Positions 51,019-61,108 are shown, counted from the first letter of the stretch. The stretch: 64,000 nt of DNA from Halopseudomonas oceani (GCF_002903165.1 NZ_PPSK01000002.1:186001-250000), one strand, 5' to 3'. Numbers and translations are program-made. The notes: generated by a model not told the origin, from the sequence alone.

Positions 51019-51733
51019 GTTTGTGCGGTGAAACGACGGAAGAGAATCCTAATGGTTCGACCGGAGCCAGTATCGCTGGCGAAGGAACGTTGGAGCGCAG
51101 CGACGACGGCCAGAGTGCTGGCCCAGCCGTAGGGCGAGGCGCTCAGCGCCGAGTAATTCCTTTCTACCAGAAAATGAAGGACCTTGGCGCAAGCTGGGGT
51201 TTTTCTTTTTTAGCTTCCGAAACTGTCGACAAACTGTCGAGCGGATCTGCAGCGCAGACTCCTCAGCGAGTTACCAAGCGCACTGTGCGGGTATCGCCAG
51301 CGTGGTATGCCGCAATCTTCAGCCCCCACTTTCTCTCTCCTGCCAAAGTGATCAGCGCTATCGCTGAGGGTTTCTGCGTGCCGCAAAAACGCGAGCGCGC
51401 CGGCGGGGCTCATGCCGCGCACGATAGCCCGCTCGAATCTGCTCGACCATGCCCAGAATCTTGGCAGTCAGGAGGGCTGAAGCAGAGAGCTTTCATTGGC
51501 CGGTTTGGGGCGCGAACGACGCCAAGAAAAACATGATCTGGTTAACCAGTTGAAAATAATTCTCAAAAAATGATTTGCATCAACTAACGTATGTCTAGGT
51601 GCTGATACATTCAACAGTGTCAGTATTCGGCTTTACGGCTGTTTATTAATGGTCGTTTGAATGGATTTGCCCTTGCCTGTGCGTCGTGTCAGGGGTGAAT
51701 GCGGACAGGGCTTCATTCTTCTGGAGGTGTCCA
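51019..51733. other. 715-bp gene-free stretch after tRNA-Ser, ending in the arc promoter
   Basis: An open frame at 51021-51536 exists, but it has no recognisable domain, no good ribosome site and starts inside the terminator, so I do not call it. The segment holds several short dyads (for example around 51068-51085 and 51140-51155), a degraded second terminator, and AT-rich DNA from 51540 with the ANR box. It may be a scar of an element once inserted at the tRNA. Confidence 0.5.
51570..51583 (+). promoter_or_regulatory. ANR/FNR box of the arginine deiminase operon
   Basis: ATGAT-TTGC-ATCAA matches the ANR consensus TTGAT-N4-ATCAA except at one position. A GATACAT -10-like sequence at about 51604-51610 would place the box near -41.5, the position used for ANR activation of arc operons under oxygen limitation. 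Confidence 0.75.
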
Positions 51734-53182
51734 ATGGACAGTGCACCCGAGCTTGAGAAAGATAAGAGCCAGGATCTGGCTTCCCGTTTTCCCACTGCAT
51801 ATTCGATACTTTTCCTTCTTATCATTCTGATGGCCGGCCTCACCTGGATCATTCCGGCAGGCAAGTATGACCGCGAGATGAATGAGGCGGTTGGACGTGA
51901 GGTGGCGGTCGCCGGGACTTACCATCAGGTTGAGCCGAATCCGCAAGGCATCGTTGAGGTGATGCTGGCACCCGGTGCAGGTTTTTACGATCCGGACAGT
52001 TATGTTGCCAATGCAATTGATGTGGCGCTGTTCGTGCTCTTTCTTGGGGGCTTTCTCGGGGTAGTGAATGCCACTGGCGCCATTGATACCGGCATACGGT
52101 CGGCGATGGTCCACCTGAAGGGCCATGAAATCTGGATGATCCCCATACTCATGAGTCTGTTTGCCATCGGTGGCACGACCTATGGCATGGCTGAGGAGAC
52201 GCTGGCGTTCTATGCCTTGCTGATTCCCGTGATGATGGCGGCGGGGTATGACTCCGTCACCGGCGTGGCGATCATTCTGGTCGGTGCCGGCATTGGTGTG
52301 CTTGGCTCGACAATCAACCCGTTCGCGACGGTCATTGCCGCTAATGCGGCGGGTATTCCTTTCACTGACGGGATTATCCCGCGGTTCGTGATTCTGCTCG
52401 GCGGTCTGGTGATCTGCATCGCCTATGTAATGGTCTATGCCCATCGGGTGAAGCGGGACCCGTCCAGGTCTGCTGTTGCCAAACAGTTTGAAGAGCACAA
52501 GGCCTTTTTCCTGAAGCGTCAGGAAGCTGAGCAGCATAGTGATCACCTGACTGGCATACAGTCGGTTGTGCTCGTGCTGTTTGCGGTGACGTTCGCAGTG
52601 ATGATCTGGGGCGTTTCATCGCAAGGCTGGTGGATGGCACAAATGGGCGCGCTGTTCCTGGGCGCTGCGATCGTTATCGGCGTGATTGCGCGGCTGGGTG
52701 AGAAGGGTCTCACCAATCATTTTGTTGACGGTGCCAGAGAGTTGCTGGGTGTGGCATTGGTTGTTGGGCTGGCGCGCGGGATTGTGGTGATCATGGAAAA
52801 CGGCCTGATCGCAGACACCATGCTGCACAGCGCAGCACAAGCACTGGACGGGGTTGGCGGGTTGGCTTTCGTCAATCTGATGTTCTGGATTGAGGCGGCT
52901 ATGAGTTTTCTGGTGCCATCGTCTTCCGGACTGGCCGTGCTGTCCATGCCGATTCTTGCTCCTTTGGCCGATTTCGCTGGCGTAGGACGCGACCTCGTCG
53001 TAACTGCCTATCAGTCCGCAAACGGGCTGGTGAACTTCATCAATCCGACATTTGCAGTCGTGGTTGGCGGGCTTGCCATTGGCCGGGTTTCCTATGACCG
53101 CTGGCTGGCTTTCATCTGGCCTCTTTTGCTTATTTTGATCCTGTTCATAACCGTCGTTCTGAGCATTTCCACCCTGCTTTGA
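51734..53182 (+). CDS. YfcC-family (DcuC-superfamily) permease, probable arginine/ornithine carrier
   Basis: 482 residues with twelve or so helices. Opening segment [67 protein letters not shown] and [19 protein letters not shown] identify the YfcC family. In P. aeruginosa the first arc gene is arcD, an APC-type arginine:ornithine antiporter; here an unrelated carrier fills that position. GGAGGTG precedes ATG 51734. It leads arcABC and is presumably induced by ANR. The transport role is inferred from context. Confidence 0.85.
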   Translation: MDSAPELEKDKSQDLASRFPTAYSILFLLIILMAGLTWIIPAGKYDREMNEAVGREVAVAGTYHQVEPNPQGIVEVMLAPGAGFYDPDSYVANAIDVALFVLFLGGFLGVVNATGAIDTGIRSAMVHLKGHEIWMIPILMSLFAIGGTTYGMAEETLAFYALLIPVMMAAGYDSVTGVAIILVGAGIGVLGSTINPFATVIAANAAGIPFTDGIIPRFVILLGGLVICIAYVMVYAHRVKRDPSRSAVAKQFEEHKAFFLKRQEAEQHSDHLTGIQSVVLVLFAVTFAVMIWGVSSQGWWMAQMGALFLGAAIVIGVIARLGEKGLTNHFVDGARELLGVALVVGLARGIVVIMENGLIADTMLHSAAQALDGVGGLAFVNLMFWIEAAMSFLVPSSSGLAVLSMPILAPLADFAGVGRDLVVTAYQSANGLVNFINPTFAVVVGGLAIGRVSYDRWLAFIWPLLLILILFITVVLSISTLL

Positions 53183-53214
53183 GCGGTTCACCAATGGAAT
53201 ATGGAGAAATGGAT

Positions 53215-54444
53215 ATGTCTGTACAAAAGCTTGGTGTGCATTCTGAAACTGGGCGTCTGCGCCAGGTGGTTGTCTGCCGGCCTGGTTTGGCGCACCGGCG
53301 CTTGACCCCTGGTAACTGCCAGGAGCTGCTGTTTGATGATGTGTTTTGGGTAAAACAGGCTCAAAAGGATCACGACGTCTTTACCCAGGCGATGCGCAAC
53401 GAAGGGGTGGAGGTGTTGGACGTCAACACCCTACTGGCAGAAACCCTCGATAATGCAGAAGCGCGCAGCTGGGTGCTCGATCACCGAATTACCGCAGACC
53501 AGGTAGGGGTGGGGGCGAAAGCGGAGCTGGCCAGCTGGATGAAAGAGATTCCGAGTGAGCTGCTGGCGACGCACCTGCTGGGTGGCTTGACGGTAGAGGA
53601 GTTGCCATTTGAGCCTTCGGGGCTGTTCGGCAGTTACATCGGGCACCACGGATTTGTATTGCCGCCGTTGCCAAACGCGCTCTTTACTCGGGATAACAGC
53701 GCCTGGATCTATGACGGTGTCGTGGTTAACCCCATGTACTGGAATGCCCGTCGTCCGGAGACTCTGCTGAATACCGCCATTTACAAGTTTCACCCGAACT
53801 TCGCTGGCCGCACGAACATTCACTGGGGTGACCCGACAGTCGACCATGGCTTGGCGACCCTTGAAGGGGGCGACATCATGCCCGTCGGCAACAAGACGGT
53901 ACTGGTTGGCATGGGGGAGCGCTCCTCGCCGCAAGCGGTCGGCCAGTTGGCGCAGGCCCTGTTCGCCAAAGGCGTGGTCGAGCGCGTGCTGGCTTTCCGC
54001 ATACCCAAGTCCCGTTCGGCCATGCACCTGGACACCGTTTTCACCCTGTGCGGTGGCGATGTGGTGACAACCTTCAAGGAAGTGGCGGATGAACTGGTGT
54101 GCTACGACATCCGCCCCGGTAATGTTGAAGGCGCACTGGATTTCCGTCAGGACCCGCGGCCGATCTTCGAGATCGTGGCCGAGGTGCTCGGCTACAGCAA
54201 GCTGCACATTGTGCCCACGGGTGGCGCTACCGAGGAGGAGCGGGCACGTGAACAGTGGAATGATGGCAACAACGTGTTGGCGATTCGTCCCGGCGTAGTC
54301 ATCGGTTACGACCGCAATGACGATACCAACGCTGAGCTGAAAGCAGCGGGTATTGAAGTGCTGGAGATTCCTGGCGCCGAGCTTGGCCGTGGCCGTGGCG
54401 GCGGCCATTGCATGAGCTGCCCAACGGCACGTGACCCGCTGTGA
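53215..54444 (+). CDS. arcA: Arginine deiminase
   Basis: 409 residues. It hydrolyses arginine to citrulline and ammonia, the first step of fermentative ATP production from arginine. Catalytic features are [25 protein letters not shown]-type [29 protein letters not shown] with the catalytic His, and [13 protein letters not shown] with nucleophile Cys399. The ATG at 53215 matches the ArcA N-terminus ([20 protein letters not shown]) and has GGAG eight bases upstream; earlier in-frame ATGs are less likely. It follows the permease by 32 bases. Confidence 0.97.
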   Translation: MSVQKLGVHSETGRLRQVVVCRPGLAHRRLTPGNCQELLFDDVFWVKQAQKDHDVFTQAMRNEGVEVLDVNTLLAETLDNAEARSWVLDHRITADQVGVGAKAELASWMKEIPSELLATHLLGGLTVEELPFEPSGLFGSYIGHHGFVLPPLPNALFTRDNSAWIYDGVVVNPMYWNARRPETLLNTAIYKFHPNFAGRTNIHWGDPTVDHGLATLEGGDIMPVGNKTVLVGMGERSSPQAVGQLAQALFAKGVVERVLAFRIPKSRSAMHLDTVFTLCGGDVVTTFKEVADELVCYDIRPGNVEGALDFRQDPRPIFEIVAEVLGYSKLHIVPTGGATEEERAREQWNDGNNVLAIRPGVVIGYDRNDDTNAELKAAGIEVLEIPGAELGRGRGGGHCMSCPTARDPL

Positions 54445-54466
54445 ACAGGACAGGAGATAACAGGTT

Positions 54467-55468
54467 ATGGCATTCAATCTGAAAAATCGTAGCTTTCTGA
54501 CGCTACGTGATTACACGCCGAAAGAGATCGCTTTTCTGCTGAAGTTGGCAGCCGATCTCAAGGCGGCCAAATACGCCGGTACCGAGCGTCCTGGTCTGCA
54601 GGGCAAGGATATTGCGCTCATTTTTGAAAAGAGCTCCACCCGAACCCGCGTTGGGTTCGAGGTGGCCGCCTATGATCAGGGCGCCAGAGTGACCTATCTC
54701 GGGCCTTCCGGGAACCACATTGGTCACAAGGAAACGGTCAAGGATACCGCGCGGGTGCTTGGCCGAATCTATGACGCCATCGAGTACCGGGGGTTTGGGC
54801 AAGAGGTGGTGCAGACGCTGGCCGATTACTCGGGTGTTCCGGTCTACAACGGGCTGACGGACGAGTTTCACCCAACCCAGATTCTGGCTGACTTCCTGAC
54901 CATGCAGGAGCATGTCGACAAACCGTTGCATCAGGTTGCCTACGCCTTCCTCGGCGATGCGGGCAACAACATGGGCGACAGTCTGCTGATCGGTGGCGCC
55001 AAAATGGGCATGGATGTGCGCCTCTGTGCTCCGCGTGCCTGCTGGCCTGAAGAGAGCGTGCAGCGTGAGGCTCAAGACATCGCAGAGCAGACTGGTGCGC
55101 GTCTCATGCTGACCGAGAGCGTGGATGAGGCTGTGCAGGGAGTGGATTTTATCTACACCGATGTCTGGGTCTCCATGGGCGAGGCCAAGGAGAAATGGGC
55201 AGAGCGCATCAAGTTGCTCAAGCCCTATCAGGTCACCCGCGAGGTGATGGAGAAAACCGGTAATCCGCGTGCCTGCTTTATGCATTGTCTTCCTGCCTTC
55301 CACAATACGGAAACCGCTGTCGGCGCTGAAATTCAGCGTGAATTCGGCCTCGATTGCATGGAAGTGACGGAGGAGGTATTCGAGAGCCCGGCATCTATTG
55401 TGTTCGATCAGGCGGAAAACCGAATGCACACCATCAAAGCGGTTCTGGTCGCGACCCTGGGAGGCTAG
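54467..55468 (+). CDS. arcB: Ornithine carbamoyltransferase, catabolic
   Basis: 333 residues. It converts citrulline and phosphate to ornithine and carbamoyl phosphate. The carbamoyl-phosphate site [20 protein letters not shown] and ornithine site FMHCLPAFH are intact, with [12 protein letters not shown] and [26 protein letters not shown] lies before the ATG. It is 22 bases from arcA and one base before arcC. Confidence 0.97.
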   Translation: MAFNLKNRSFLTLRDYTPKEIAFLLKLAADLKAAKYAGTERPGLQGKDIALIFEKSSTRTRVGFEVAAYDQGARVTYLGPSGNHIGHKETVKDTARVLGRIYDAIEYRGFGQEVVQTLADYSGVPVYNGLTDEFHPTQILADFLTMQEHVDKPLHQVAYAFLGDAGNNMGDSLLIGGAKMGMDVRLCAPRACWPEESVQREAQDIAEQTGARLMLTESVDEAVQGVDFIYTDVWVSMGEAKEKWAERIKLLKPYQVTREVMEKTGNPRACFMHCLPAFHNTETAVGAEIQREFGLDCMEVTEEVFESPASIVFDQAENRMHTIKAVLVATLGG

Positions 55469-55469
55469 C

Positions 55470-56372
55470 ATGCTGATCGTCGTCGCTCTGGGGGGCAATG
55501 CTCTGCTCAAGCGGGGAGAGGCCATGACCGCAGAGACCCAGCGGGCCAACGTGAACAAGGCCGCTGCCGCGCTGGCGGAGCTGATCAAGGAAGGCCATCA
55601 GATAGTGATCACCCATGGCAATGGGCCGCAGGTCGGCCTGTTGGCCCTGCAGGGCGCGGCCTATCGACCTGCTGGCGCCGACCCGCTTGATGTGCTGGGT
55701 GCCGAGACCGAAGGCATGATCGGTTATATGATCGAGCAGGAGCTGGAAAATGCCATCAATCACCAGAAGCCGGTCGCAACGCTGTTGACCCAGGTAGTGG
55801 TAGATCTGGCTGACCCGGCGTTTCAGAAGCCGACCAAGTTTGTCGGGCCTGTCTACGAAAAGGCCGAAGCTGAGCGCAGGGCCGCTGCCGCCAACTGGTC
55901 GATTGCGCAGGATGGTGACAAGTGGCGTCGCGTGGTTCCGTCGCCGGCGCCGCTTGAAATTCCGGACTTGTCAGTGCTGAAGATACTGCTGCGCAATGAT
56001 GTGATTGTCATCTGCGCGGGGGGTGGTGGCATTCCCGTGGTACGTCGGCGCGATGGCAGCCTTGTTGGCGTGGAGGCGGTCATCGACAAGGATGCGGCCA
56101 GTGCACTGCTTGCAGAGCAGATAGATGCCGATGCGTTGCTTCTATTGACCGATGTTGACGCGGTATACCGTGATTTTGGTACGCCGCAGGCCCAACGGGT
56201 GAGTGCTCTGAGCGTGGATGATCTCGACCACATCAGCCTGCCGGCGGGCTCGATGTTGCCAAAGGCAAAGGCCGCAGCGCGGTTCGCAGGAACCGGCAAG
56301 ATCGCAGCTATCGGCCGTCTGGAGGATGCGTCAAGCATTCTGCGAGGGAGCGCCGGGACGCGAATCGGCTGA
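55470..56372 (+). CDS. arcC: Carbamate kinase
   Basis: 300 residues. It transfers phosphate from carbamoyl phosphate to ADP, giving ATP, ammonia and CO2. Family blocks are VVALGGNALLKRGE, ITHGNGPQVGLLALQGAAY, VICAGGGGIPVVRRRDGSLVGVEAVIDKDAASALLA and GSMLPKAKAAARF. ATG 55470 begins one base after the arcB stop with GGGAGG upstream. A terminator follows, closing the operon. Confidence 0.97.
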   Translation: MLIVVALGGNALLKRGEAMTAETQRANVNKAAAALAELIKEGHQIVITHGNGPQVGLLALQGAAYRPAGADPLDVLGAETEGMIGYMIEQELENAINHQKPVATLLTQVVVDLADPAFQKPTKFVGPVYEKAEAERRAAAANWSIAQDGDKWRRVVPSPAPLEIPDLSVLKILLRNDVIVICAGGGGIPVVRRRDGSLVGVEAVIDKDAASALLAEQIDADALLLLTDVDAVYRDFGTPQAQRVSALSVDDLDHISLPAGSMLPKAKAAARFAGTGKIAAIGRLEDASSILRGSAGTRIG

Positions 56373-56402
56373 CGGTAACCGGGCTACTCCGTCAAACAAA
56401 GA

Positions 56403-56431
56403 GGGCCTTGGCGTAAGCCAAGGTCCTTTTT
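56403..56431 (+). terminator. Rho-independent terminator of the arc operon
   Basis: A stem of about 10 bp (56403-56412 with 56417-56426, one G-T pair) with loop GTAA is followed by five T. It lies 30 bases after the arcC stop. Confidence 0.85.
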
Positions 56432-56618
56432 ATTTGTGCTCTGGTTACCCTCGCGATAATCCTATGCGTCGCACCGAGTCAGCGAATCATTTACCTGTGC
56501 TGCCGCTTTCTGCCTCAATTTTCACCCTTGTTCCCGTCGCCATCTCGCGCAATGATCGGGTTGTGCGGCAGTGTACCGCGTCCCCGGATTGGTCCGGGTC
56601 CAATGACAAGGAGTGGGT

Positions 56619-57911
56619 ATGGCGTCGGCTGTGAGTTCGCAGGGTGAATGGCGCAACTGGTCAGGGTCGCAGCGTGCGATGCCTGGGCGTTGGTGGCGTC
56701 CGGGTAGCGAGGACCAGCTGGTTGCGCTGTTGCAGGGCTCGACCGGTGAGGTTCGGGTAACCGGGGCGGGGCATTCGTTCAGTGCACTGTGCAAAACGGC
56801 AGGGAATCTGGTTTCTCTTGATCATCTGAGCGGGCTGGTATCCCACGACGCTGAACGGCTGACGGCCACTGCGATGGCTGGCACGCCGTTGCATGAGTCG
56901 GGCTGTGTGCTTTGGCCGCTCGGGCAGGGACTGATCAATCAGGGCGATATTGATGCGCAGTCGCTGGCGGGCGCCTGCGGTACTTCGACTCACGGCACCG
57001 GGCTGGGCTTGGGGTCGTTCTCTGCACTGGTGCGTGGACTGCGGCTGGTGACGCCGAGCGGTGAGGTGATCGACGCTGATTCCTCGCGCAATGCGGACAT
57101 TCTGCAGGCGGGGGCAACTTCGCTTGGTGCGCTGGGCGTGATCACCCAGATCACCCTGCAAAACCGACCCAATTATCACCTGGCGGAGCGCGAGTACCTG
57201 CTGCCGCTGGCTGAGGTGCTGAGCTGTTTTGAGGGGCTTGCACGGAATAACCGCCACGCCGAGTTCTGGGCGTTTTTCCGCACCGACAAGGCTGTCGTGA
57301 AGGTACTAAACGAGTCAACCGAGCCGCCGACCCCACAGCCCCGTTTTAATTTGCCGGTCGACAGGGTGCTGGATATCACCTCACGGATTGCCCACGGGGT
57401 GGCAGGCGCAGATGCGTTGATGCAGCGGTTGTTGATCGCGCTGCACTCGGAGGTGCGTCGAGTCGGGCGCTCCTACCAGATTTTCCCTAGCCCGCGGGCG
57501 TCGCGCTTCAATGAAATGGAATACGAGCTGCCGTTGGCGCGGGGCCTTGAATGCGTCGAAGAGGTGCTGACGACGGTGCAACGCTCGTCGCTGCGCACGT
57601 TGTTTCCGCTGGAGTACCGCACGGTGGCGGCAGATGAGGCTTGGCTCTCGCCGTTCTACGGGCGTGACAGCGCGTCCATCTCGATTCATCAGCATGTCTG
57701 CACGGATTACCGCCCGCTGTTCAACCTGGTGGAGCCCATATTCTGGAAGTACGGCGGGCGGCCCCATTGGGGCAAGTTGCATTCGCTGGATGCGGTGCGA
57801 CTGGCGGAGCTGTATCCGCGCTGGGATGACGCTTGCCGCGTACGTGAGCAACTGGACCCGCAAGGGCGGATGCTCAACGATCACTTGCGCACGCTGCTGG
57901 TGATGCCATGA
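56619..57911 (+). CDS. FAD-linked sugar-lactone oxidase (D-arabinono-1,4-lactone/L-gulonolactone oxidase-like)
   Basis: 430 residues. The N-terminal VAO/PCMH FAD domain has VRVTGAGHSFSALCKT, AGACGTSTHGTGLGLGSFSALVRGL and GATSLGALGVITQITL. The C-terminal ALO domain ends with FWKYGGRPHWGKLHSLDA, where HWGK is the family active-site motif. It would oxidise an aldonolactone with oxygen or another acceptor. AAGGAG precedes ATG 56619. Its stop overlaps the next start by four bases (ATGA), forming a two-gene unit with a PLP enzyme whose link to lactones is unknown. Confidence 0.88.
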   Translation: MASAVSSQGEWRNWSGSQRAMPGRWWRPGSEDQLVALLQGSTGEVRVTGAGHSFSALCKTAGNLVSLDHLSGLVSHDAERLTATAMAGTPLHESGCVLWPLGQGLINQGDIDAQSLAGACGTSTHGTGLGLGSFSALVRGLRLVTPSGEVIDADSSRNADILQAGATSLGALGVITQITLQNRPNYHLAEREYLLPLAEVLSCFEGLARNNRHAEFWAFFRTDKAVVKVLNESTEPPTPQPRFNLPVDRVLDITSRIAHGVAGADALMQRLLIALHSEVRRVGRSYQIFPSPRASRFNEMEYELPLARGLECVEEVLTTVQRSSLRTLFPLEYRTVAADEAWLSPFYGRDSASISIHQHVCTDYRPLFNLVEPIFWKYGGRPHWGKLHSLDAVRLAELYPRWDDACRVREQLDPQGRMLNDHLRTLLVMP

Positions 57912-59134
57912 CAGGACACAATGCGTACTTCGGCCAACTGCAGGCCGCCTTGCAGCAGGAAGGTGAGTTGCTGCCGCGGCTGATCGTCGATCTGGATCGT
58001 CTGGATCACAATATTGATCAGGCGGTGGCCTTTGCCACGCAGACCGGCAAGGCACTGCGGCTGGTGGAGAAGTCGCTGCCGTCGTTCCAACTGCTTGATT
58101 ATGTAGCTCGGCGAGCGGGCACCCGGCGTCTAATGTCGTTTCACCAACCCTTTCTTAACCTCGACGCGCAGCACTGGCCGGATGCCGACATTCTGCTTGG
58201 CAAGCCGCTGCCGGCGGCGTTAGCTGAACGTTTCTATCGGTTGCATCAGGGTGAGTTTGATCCGCAGCGGCAACTGCAGTGGCTGATCGATTCGCCTGAG
58301 CGGCTGCTGCAGTATCTGGCGTTGGCACAGCGGCGCGAGATTCGCCTGAACGTGAATATCGAGCTGGATGTGGGTCTGCATCGTGGCGGCATTCCCGAAG
58401 GCGAGGCCGGTGTGCTGATGCTGCGTGAGCTGCTGCTAGTGATTCAACGACACCCGCAACATCTGGCCTTTACCGGTTTTATGGGTTACGAGCCGCATGT
58501 GGCGATGGTGCCGCGGCTGTTGGGGGCACCGGAGCATTTACTCGCACAGGCAATGGCGACCTATCAGGCGCTGGTGGAGCAGGTGCAGTGTGAGGCGCCG
58601 GTCCTCTGGGCTCAGGCGTTGGCAGCGGACGGTCAGCCCGCGCTGACACTCAACACCGCGGGTAGCCCGACCTATCGCTTGCATGATCAAGAGCGGATCA
58701 GCAACGAGCTGGCGCTCGGCAGCGGGCTACTCAAACCCACGCATTTTGACCTGCCGAGCCTGGCCGATCACTTGCCGGCGCTGTTTATTGCTACACCGGT
58801 ACTAAAACGTGCGCCTTCGCTGACCTTGCCCGGCCTTGGTCGCTTGCCGCGGCTACTGTCCCGACTGTCCGCTCGGGGCCGTGAGGCGATGTTTGTCTAC
58901 GGTGGCAACTGGCTGGCTGATCCGGTCTCGCCTGGTGGGTTGGCGCCGAGCTCACTTTATGGCAGCAGCTCCAATCAGCAGTTGTTGCTGGCGCCCGCCA
59001 ATACGGCACTGCAGCCTGATGAGCTGGTGTTCCTGCGTCCCAGGCAGAGCGAAGCGGTACTGCTGCAGTTTGGGGATCTGCTGGCGGTGCGCGGCGGGCA
59101 GGTGGTCGAGCGATGGCCGGTGTTCGCTGACTGA
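57908..59134 (+). CDS. DSD1-family PLP-dependent enzyme (D-threonine aldolase / D-serine dehydratase-like)
   Basis: 408 residues. An alanine-racemase-type N-terminal barrel starts with LLPRLIVDLDRLDHNIDQAV and carries the PLP lysine in LRLVEKSLPSFQL. A DSD1-type C-terminal beta domain follows, ending ELVFLRPRQSEAVLLQFGDLLAVRGGQVVERWPVFAD with the His/Cys metal pattern of the family altered. Members act on D-threonine, D-serine or D-3-hydroxyaspartate. It is coupled to the lactone oxidase gene by a four-base overlap. The true substrate is not known. Confidence 0.8.
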   Translation: MTGHNAYFGQLQAALQQEGELLPRLIVDLDRLDHNIDQAVAFATQTGKALRLVEKSLPSFQLLDYVARRAGTRRLMSFHQPFLNLDAQHWPDADILLGKPLPAALAERFYRLHQGEFDPQRQLQWLIDSPERLLQYLALAQRREIRLNVNIELDVGLHRGGIPEGEAGVLMLRELLLVIQRHPQHLAFTGFMGYEPHVAMVPRLLGAPEHLLAQAMATYQALVEQVQCEAPVLWAQALAADGQPALTLNTAGSPTYRLHDQERISNELALGSGLLKPTHFDLPSLADHLPALFIATPVLKRAPSLTLPGLGRLPRLLSRLSARGREAMFVYGGNWLADPVSPGGLAPSSLYGSSSNQQLLLAPANTALQPDELVFLRPRQSEAVLLQFGDLLAVRGGQVVERWPVFAD

Positions 59135-59266
59135 TTGCTGCTGCCGATTTGGGCTTGATCACATTTCAGGCCTTTATCGGCACCTAGCATGCTCTGGCTC
59201 GATAGCATGACCGGGATTGCTGCTACGACAGCTCAGGACGAGCTGCGACGAAACAGGGAGTGTTGC

Positions 59267-59971
59267 ATGCGAGCAGATTTGGATGAGCGGCCGCAGCGTG
59301 GCCGTGGCGCAGGTGAATCAGGCGAACGGCTGATTCGTTGGGGATTCTGGGGCGTTCTTGTCGCGTTGATCCTGTACACCACCCAGCCCGAGTTGGTTGC
59401 GCGGCTGCGTGACCGGTTTTTCGTGTCTGCACCCGCTCATCAGCAGGCCGCGCCACCGGCCCCGGTGAGTGTTCCGCCGCCGACCGTGGAGTCGTCTGGT
59501 GAGTACGAGTCGACTATCTCCGAGGCGGATCTGGCTGCTGCTCGGTCGATTGCGCAGGGGCAAACTGCAGCCGCGTCGGATGAGCGGCAAACATCGTTCA
59601 GTGATGACAATTATGTGCCGCGCCGCGATGTCAACGTGATGGAGTCTCGTCACGTGCGTGAGTACGCACGGACGGAGTCGCGGCGGGCTGAGTCGCCTCG
59701 TTCACGGGGGCTGAACGGTACAGGTCAGGCGACCGTCAAGTGGGAGGATGCCCGGCGGCGGGTTACCCGTTGGCGGACCTCTTACACTTACCGTAACAGC
59801 CGGATCGATAACGCCAGTTTCTGCAGTAATTATCGCCGTGGCTCCATCGAGTACCGTACCTGTCGCAAAGCAGCCAAGGCGTGGCTGGGCGAGCGATGCG
59901 GCAACGCCAATCGGGTAGGTAGCGAGCGGCAGCGTATGTACTGCCATGCACATAACGGCTTCACGCACTGA
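59267..59971 (+). CDS. Hypothetical single-pass membrane protein with a Cys-rich C-terminus
   Basis: 234 residues, not recognised. One membrane helix (about 25-40, LIRWGFWGVLVALILY) follows a basic N-terminus, so the rest is probably periplasmic. A low-complexity Pro/Ala/Ser linker (55-150) leads to a basic C-terminal module with four cysteines (ASFCSNYRRGSIEYRTCRKA, GERCGNANR, RMYCHAHNGF) that may form two disulfides. GGGAG precedes ATG 59267. It stands alone between the lactone-oxidase unit and the quinone-reductase unit. Confidence 0.75.
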   Translation: MRADLDERPQRGRGAGESGERLIRWGFWGVLVALILYTTQPELVARLRDRFFVSAPAHQQAAPPAPVSVPPPTVESSGEYESTISEADLAAARSIAQGQTAAASDERQTSFSDDNYVPRRDVNVMESRHVREYARTESRRAESPRSRGLNGTGQATVKWEDARRRVTRWRTSYTYRNSRIDNASFCSNYRRGSIEYRTCRKAAKAWLGERCGNANRVGSERQRMYCHAHNGFTH

Positions 59972-60057
59972 CTGTTCAGTCGTTATTCATCCTGCTTGTG
60001 GGCTGATATTTCAGCACTACCGCCCGGCGGGTTTCGCCTTGCTTTTTATGAATGGAG

Positions 60058-60086
60058 GATTTAGCTTCTCGATCCGAAGCTAAATC
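60058..60086. promoter_or_regulatory. Long palindrome, candidate operator of the quinone-reductase/HxlR unit
   Basis: GATTTAGCTTC (60058-60068) is perfectly complementary to GAAGCTAAATC (60076-60086) with a 7-base spacer. It lies 51 bases before the GTG start of the flavin reductase gene. No T-run follows, so it reads as a protein-binding dyad rather than a terminator. The downstream HxlR-type regulator is a natural candidate to bind it. Confidence 0.5.
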
Positions 60087-60136
60087 ACTGGTCGGCACGG
60101 TCGACCCGTCATTTCCCAGCAAGAGGCGAAAACAAA

Positions 60137-61108
60137 GTGAAAACACGTATTACAGAACTGTTCGGCATCGAGCACCCGATTCTCCAGGGCGGCATGCACT
60201 GGGTTGGTTTTGCCGAACTGGCGGCTGCCGTTTCCAACGCTGGCGGTCTGGGTACCATTACTGGTCTGACCCAGAAGACCCCGGCTGATCTGGCCAACGA
60301 AATCGCCAAGTGCCGGGAACTGACCAACAAGCCGTTCGCCGTCAACCTGACCTTCCTGCCGACCGTCAACGCGCCTGACTACCCGGGCTACATCGACGCT
60401 ATCGTCAAGGGCGGCGTCAAGATCGTCGAAACTGCTGGCCGCAGCCCGCAGGAATACATGCCGCTGCTGAAAGACGCCGGCATCAAGGTCATCCACAAGT
60501 GCACCTCCGTTCGTCACTCGCTGAAAGCCCAGTCCATCGGCTGCGATGCTGTTTCCGTTGACGGCTTCGAGTGTGGCGGTCACCCGGGTGAAGACGACAT
60601 CCCGAACATGATTTTGCTGCCGCGCGCTGCCGAAGAGCTGGACATCCCGTTCGTTGCCTCCGGCGGCATGGCTGACGGCCGCTCGCTGGTATCTGCCATG
60701 GCGCTGGGCGCCGAAGGCATGAACATGGGTACCCGTTTCATCGCTACCAAGGAAGCGCCGGTTCACGAGAACGTCAAGCAGGCTATCGTTGCGGCTTCTG
60801 AGTTGGATACCCGCCTGGTCATGCGTCCGCTGCGCAACACCGAGCGCGTGCTGAACAACGCCGCTGTCGCCCGCATCGTCGAGAAAGAGAAGGCGCTTGG
60901 CGACAAGCTGACCTTCGCTGACATCATCGACGAAGTTGCTGGCGTTTACCCGCGGATCATGCAGAACGGTGAAATGGATCTGGGTGCCTGGTCCTGCGGT
61001 ATGGTTGCCGGTCTGATCCATGACATCCCGAGCTGTGAAGATCTGATCGAGCGCATCATGAAGCAGGCCGAAGAGATCATTCGCGCCCGTCTGGTGTCGA
61101 TGCTGTAA
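60137..61108 (+). CDS. NAD(P)H:quinone reductase / nitronate monooxygenase-like flavoenzyme (PA1024 type)
   Basis: 323 residues of an FMN-dependent TIM barrel. Family blocks are FGIEHPILQGGMHWVGFAELAAAVSNAGGLGTI, NLTFLPTVNAPDYPGYIDAI, KVIHKCTSVRHSLKAQSIGCDAVSVDGFECGGHPGEDDIP and GALGAEGMNMGTRFIAT-type FMN phosphate site. The strong likeness to P. aeruginosa PA1024 (NADH:quinone reductase) is from memory; many relatives are labelled nitronate monooxygenase. It starts at GTG with AGAGGCG ten bases before. Codon use is very C-rich, suggesting high expression. An HxlR regulator follows 52 bases later. Confidence 0.9.
   Translation: MKTRITELFGIEHPILQGGMHWVGFAELAAAVSNAGGLGTITGLTQKTPADLANEIAKCRELTNKPFAVNLTFLPTVNAPDYPGYIDAIVKGGVKIVETAGRSPQEYMPLLKDAGIKVIHKCTSVRHSLKAQSIGCDAVSVDGFECGGHPGEDDIPNMILLPRAAEELDIPFVASGGMADGRSLVSAMALGAEGMNMGTRFIATKEAPVHENVKQAIVAASELDTRLVMRPLRNTERVLNNAAVARIVEKEKALGDKLTFADIIDEVAGVYPRIMQNGEMDLGAWSCGMVAGLIHDIPSCEDLIERIMKQAEEIIRARLVSML

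Noticed and set aside
51210..51422. 70-codon leftward frame in the same gap
   Set aside because: No homology I recognise and no promoter or ribosome site.
51021..51536. 171-codon frame after tRNA-Ser
   Set aside because: It begins within the tRNA terminator, lacks a ribosome site and domain, and crosses dyads; more likely non-coding.
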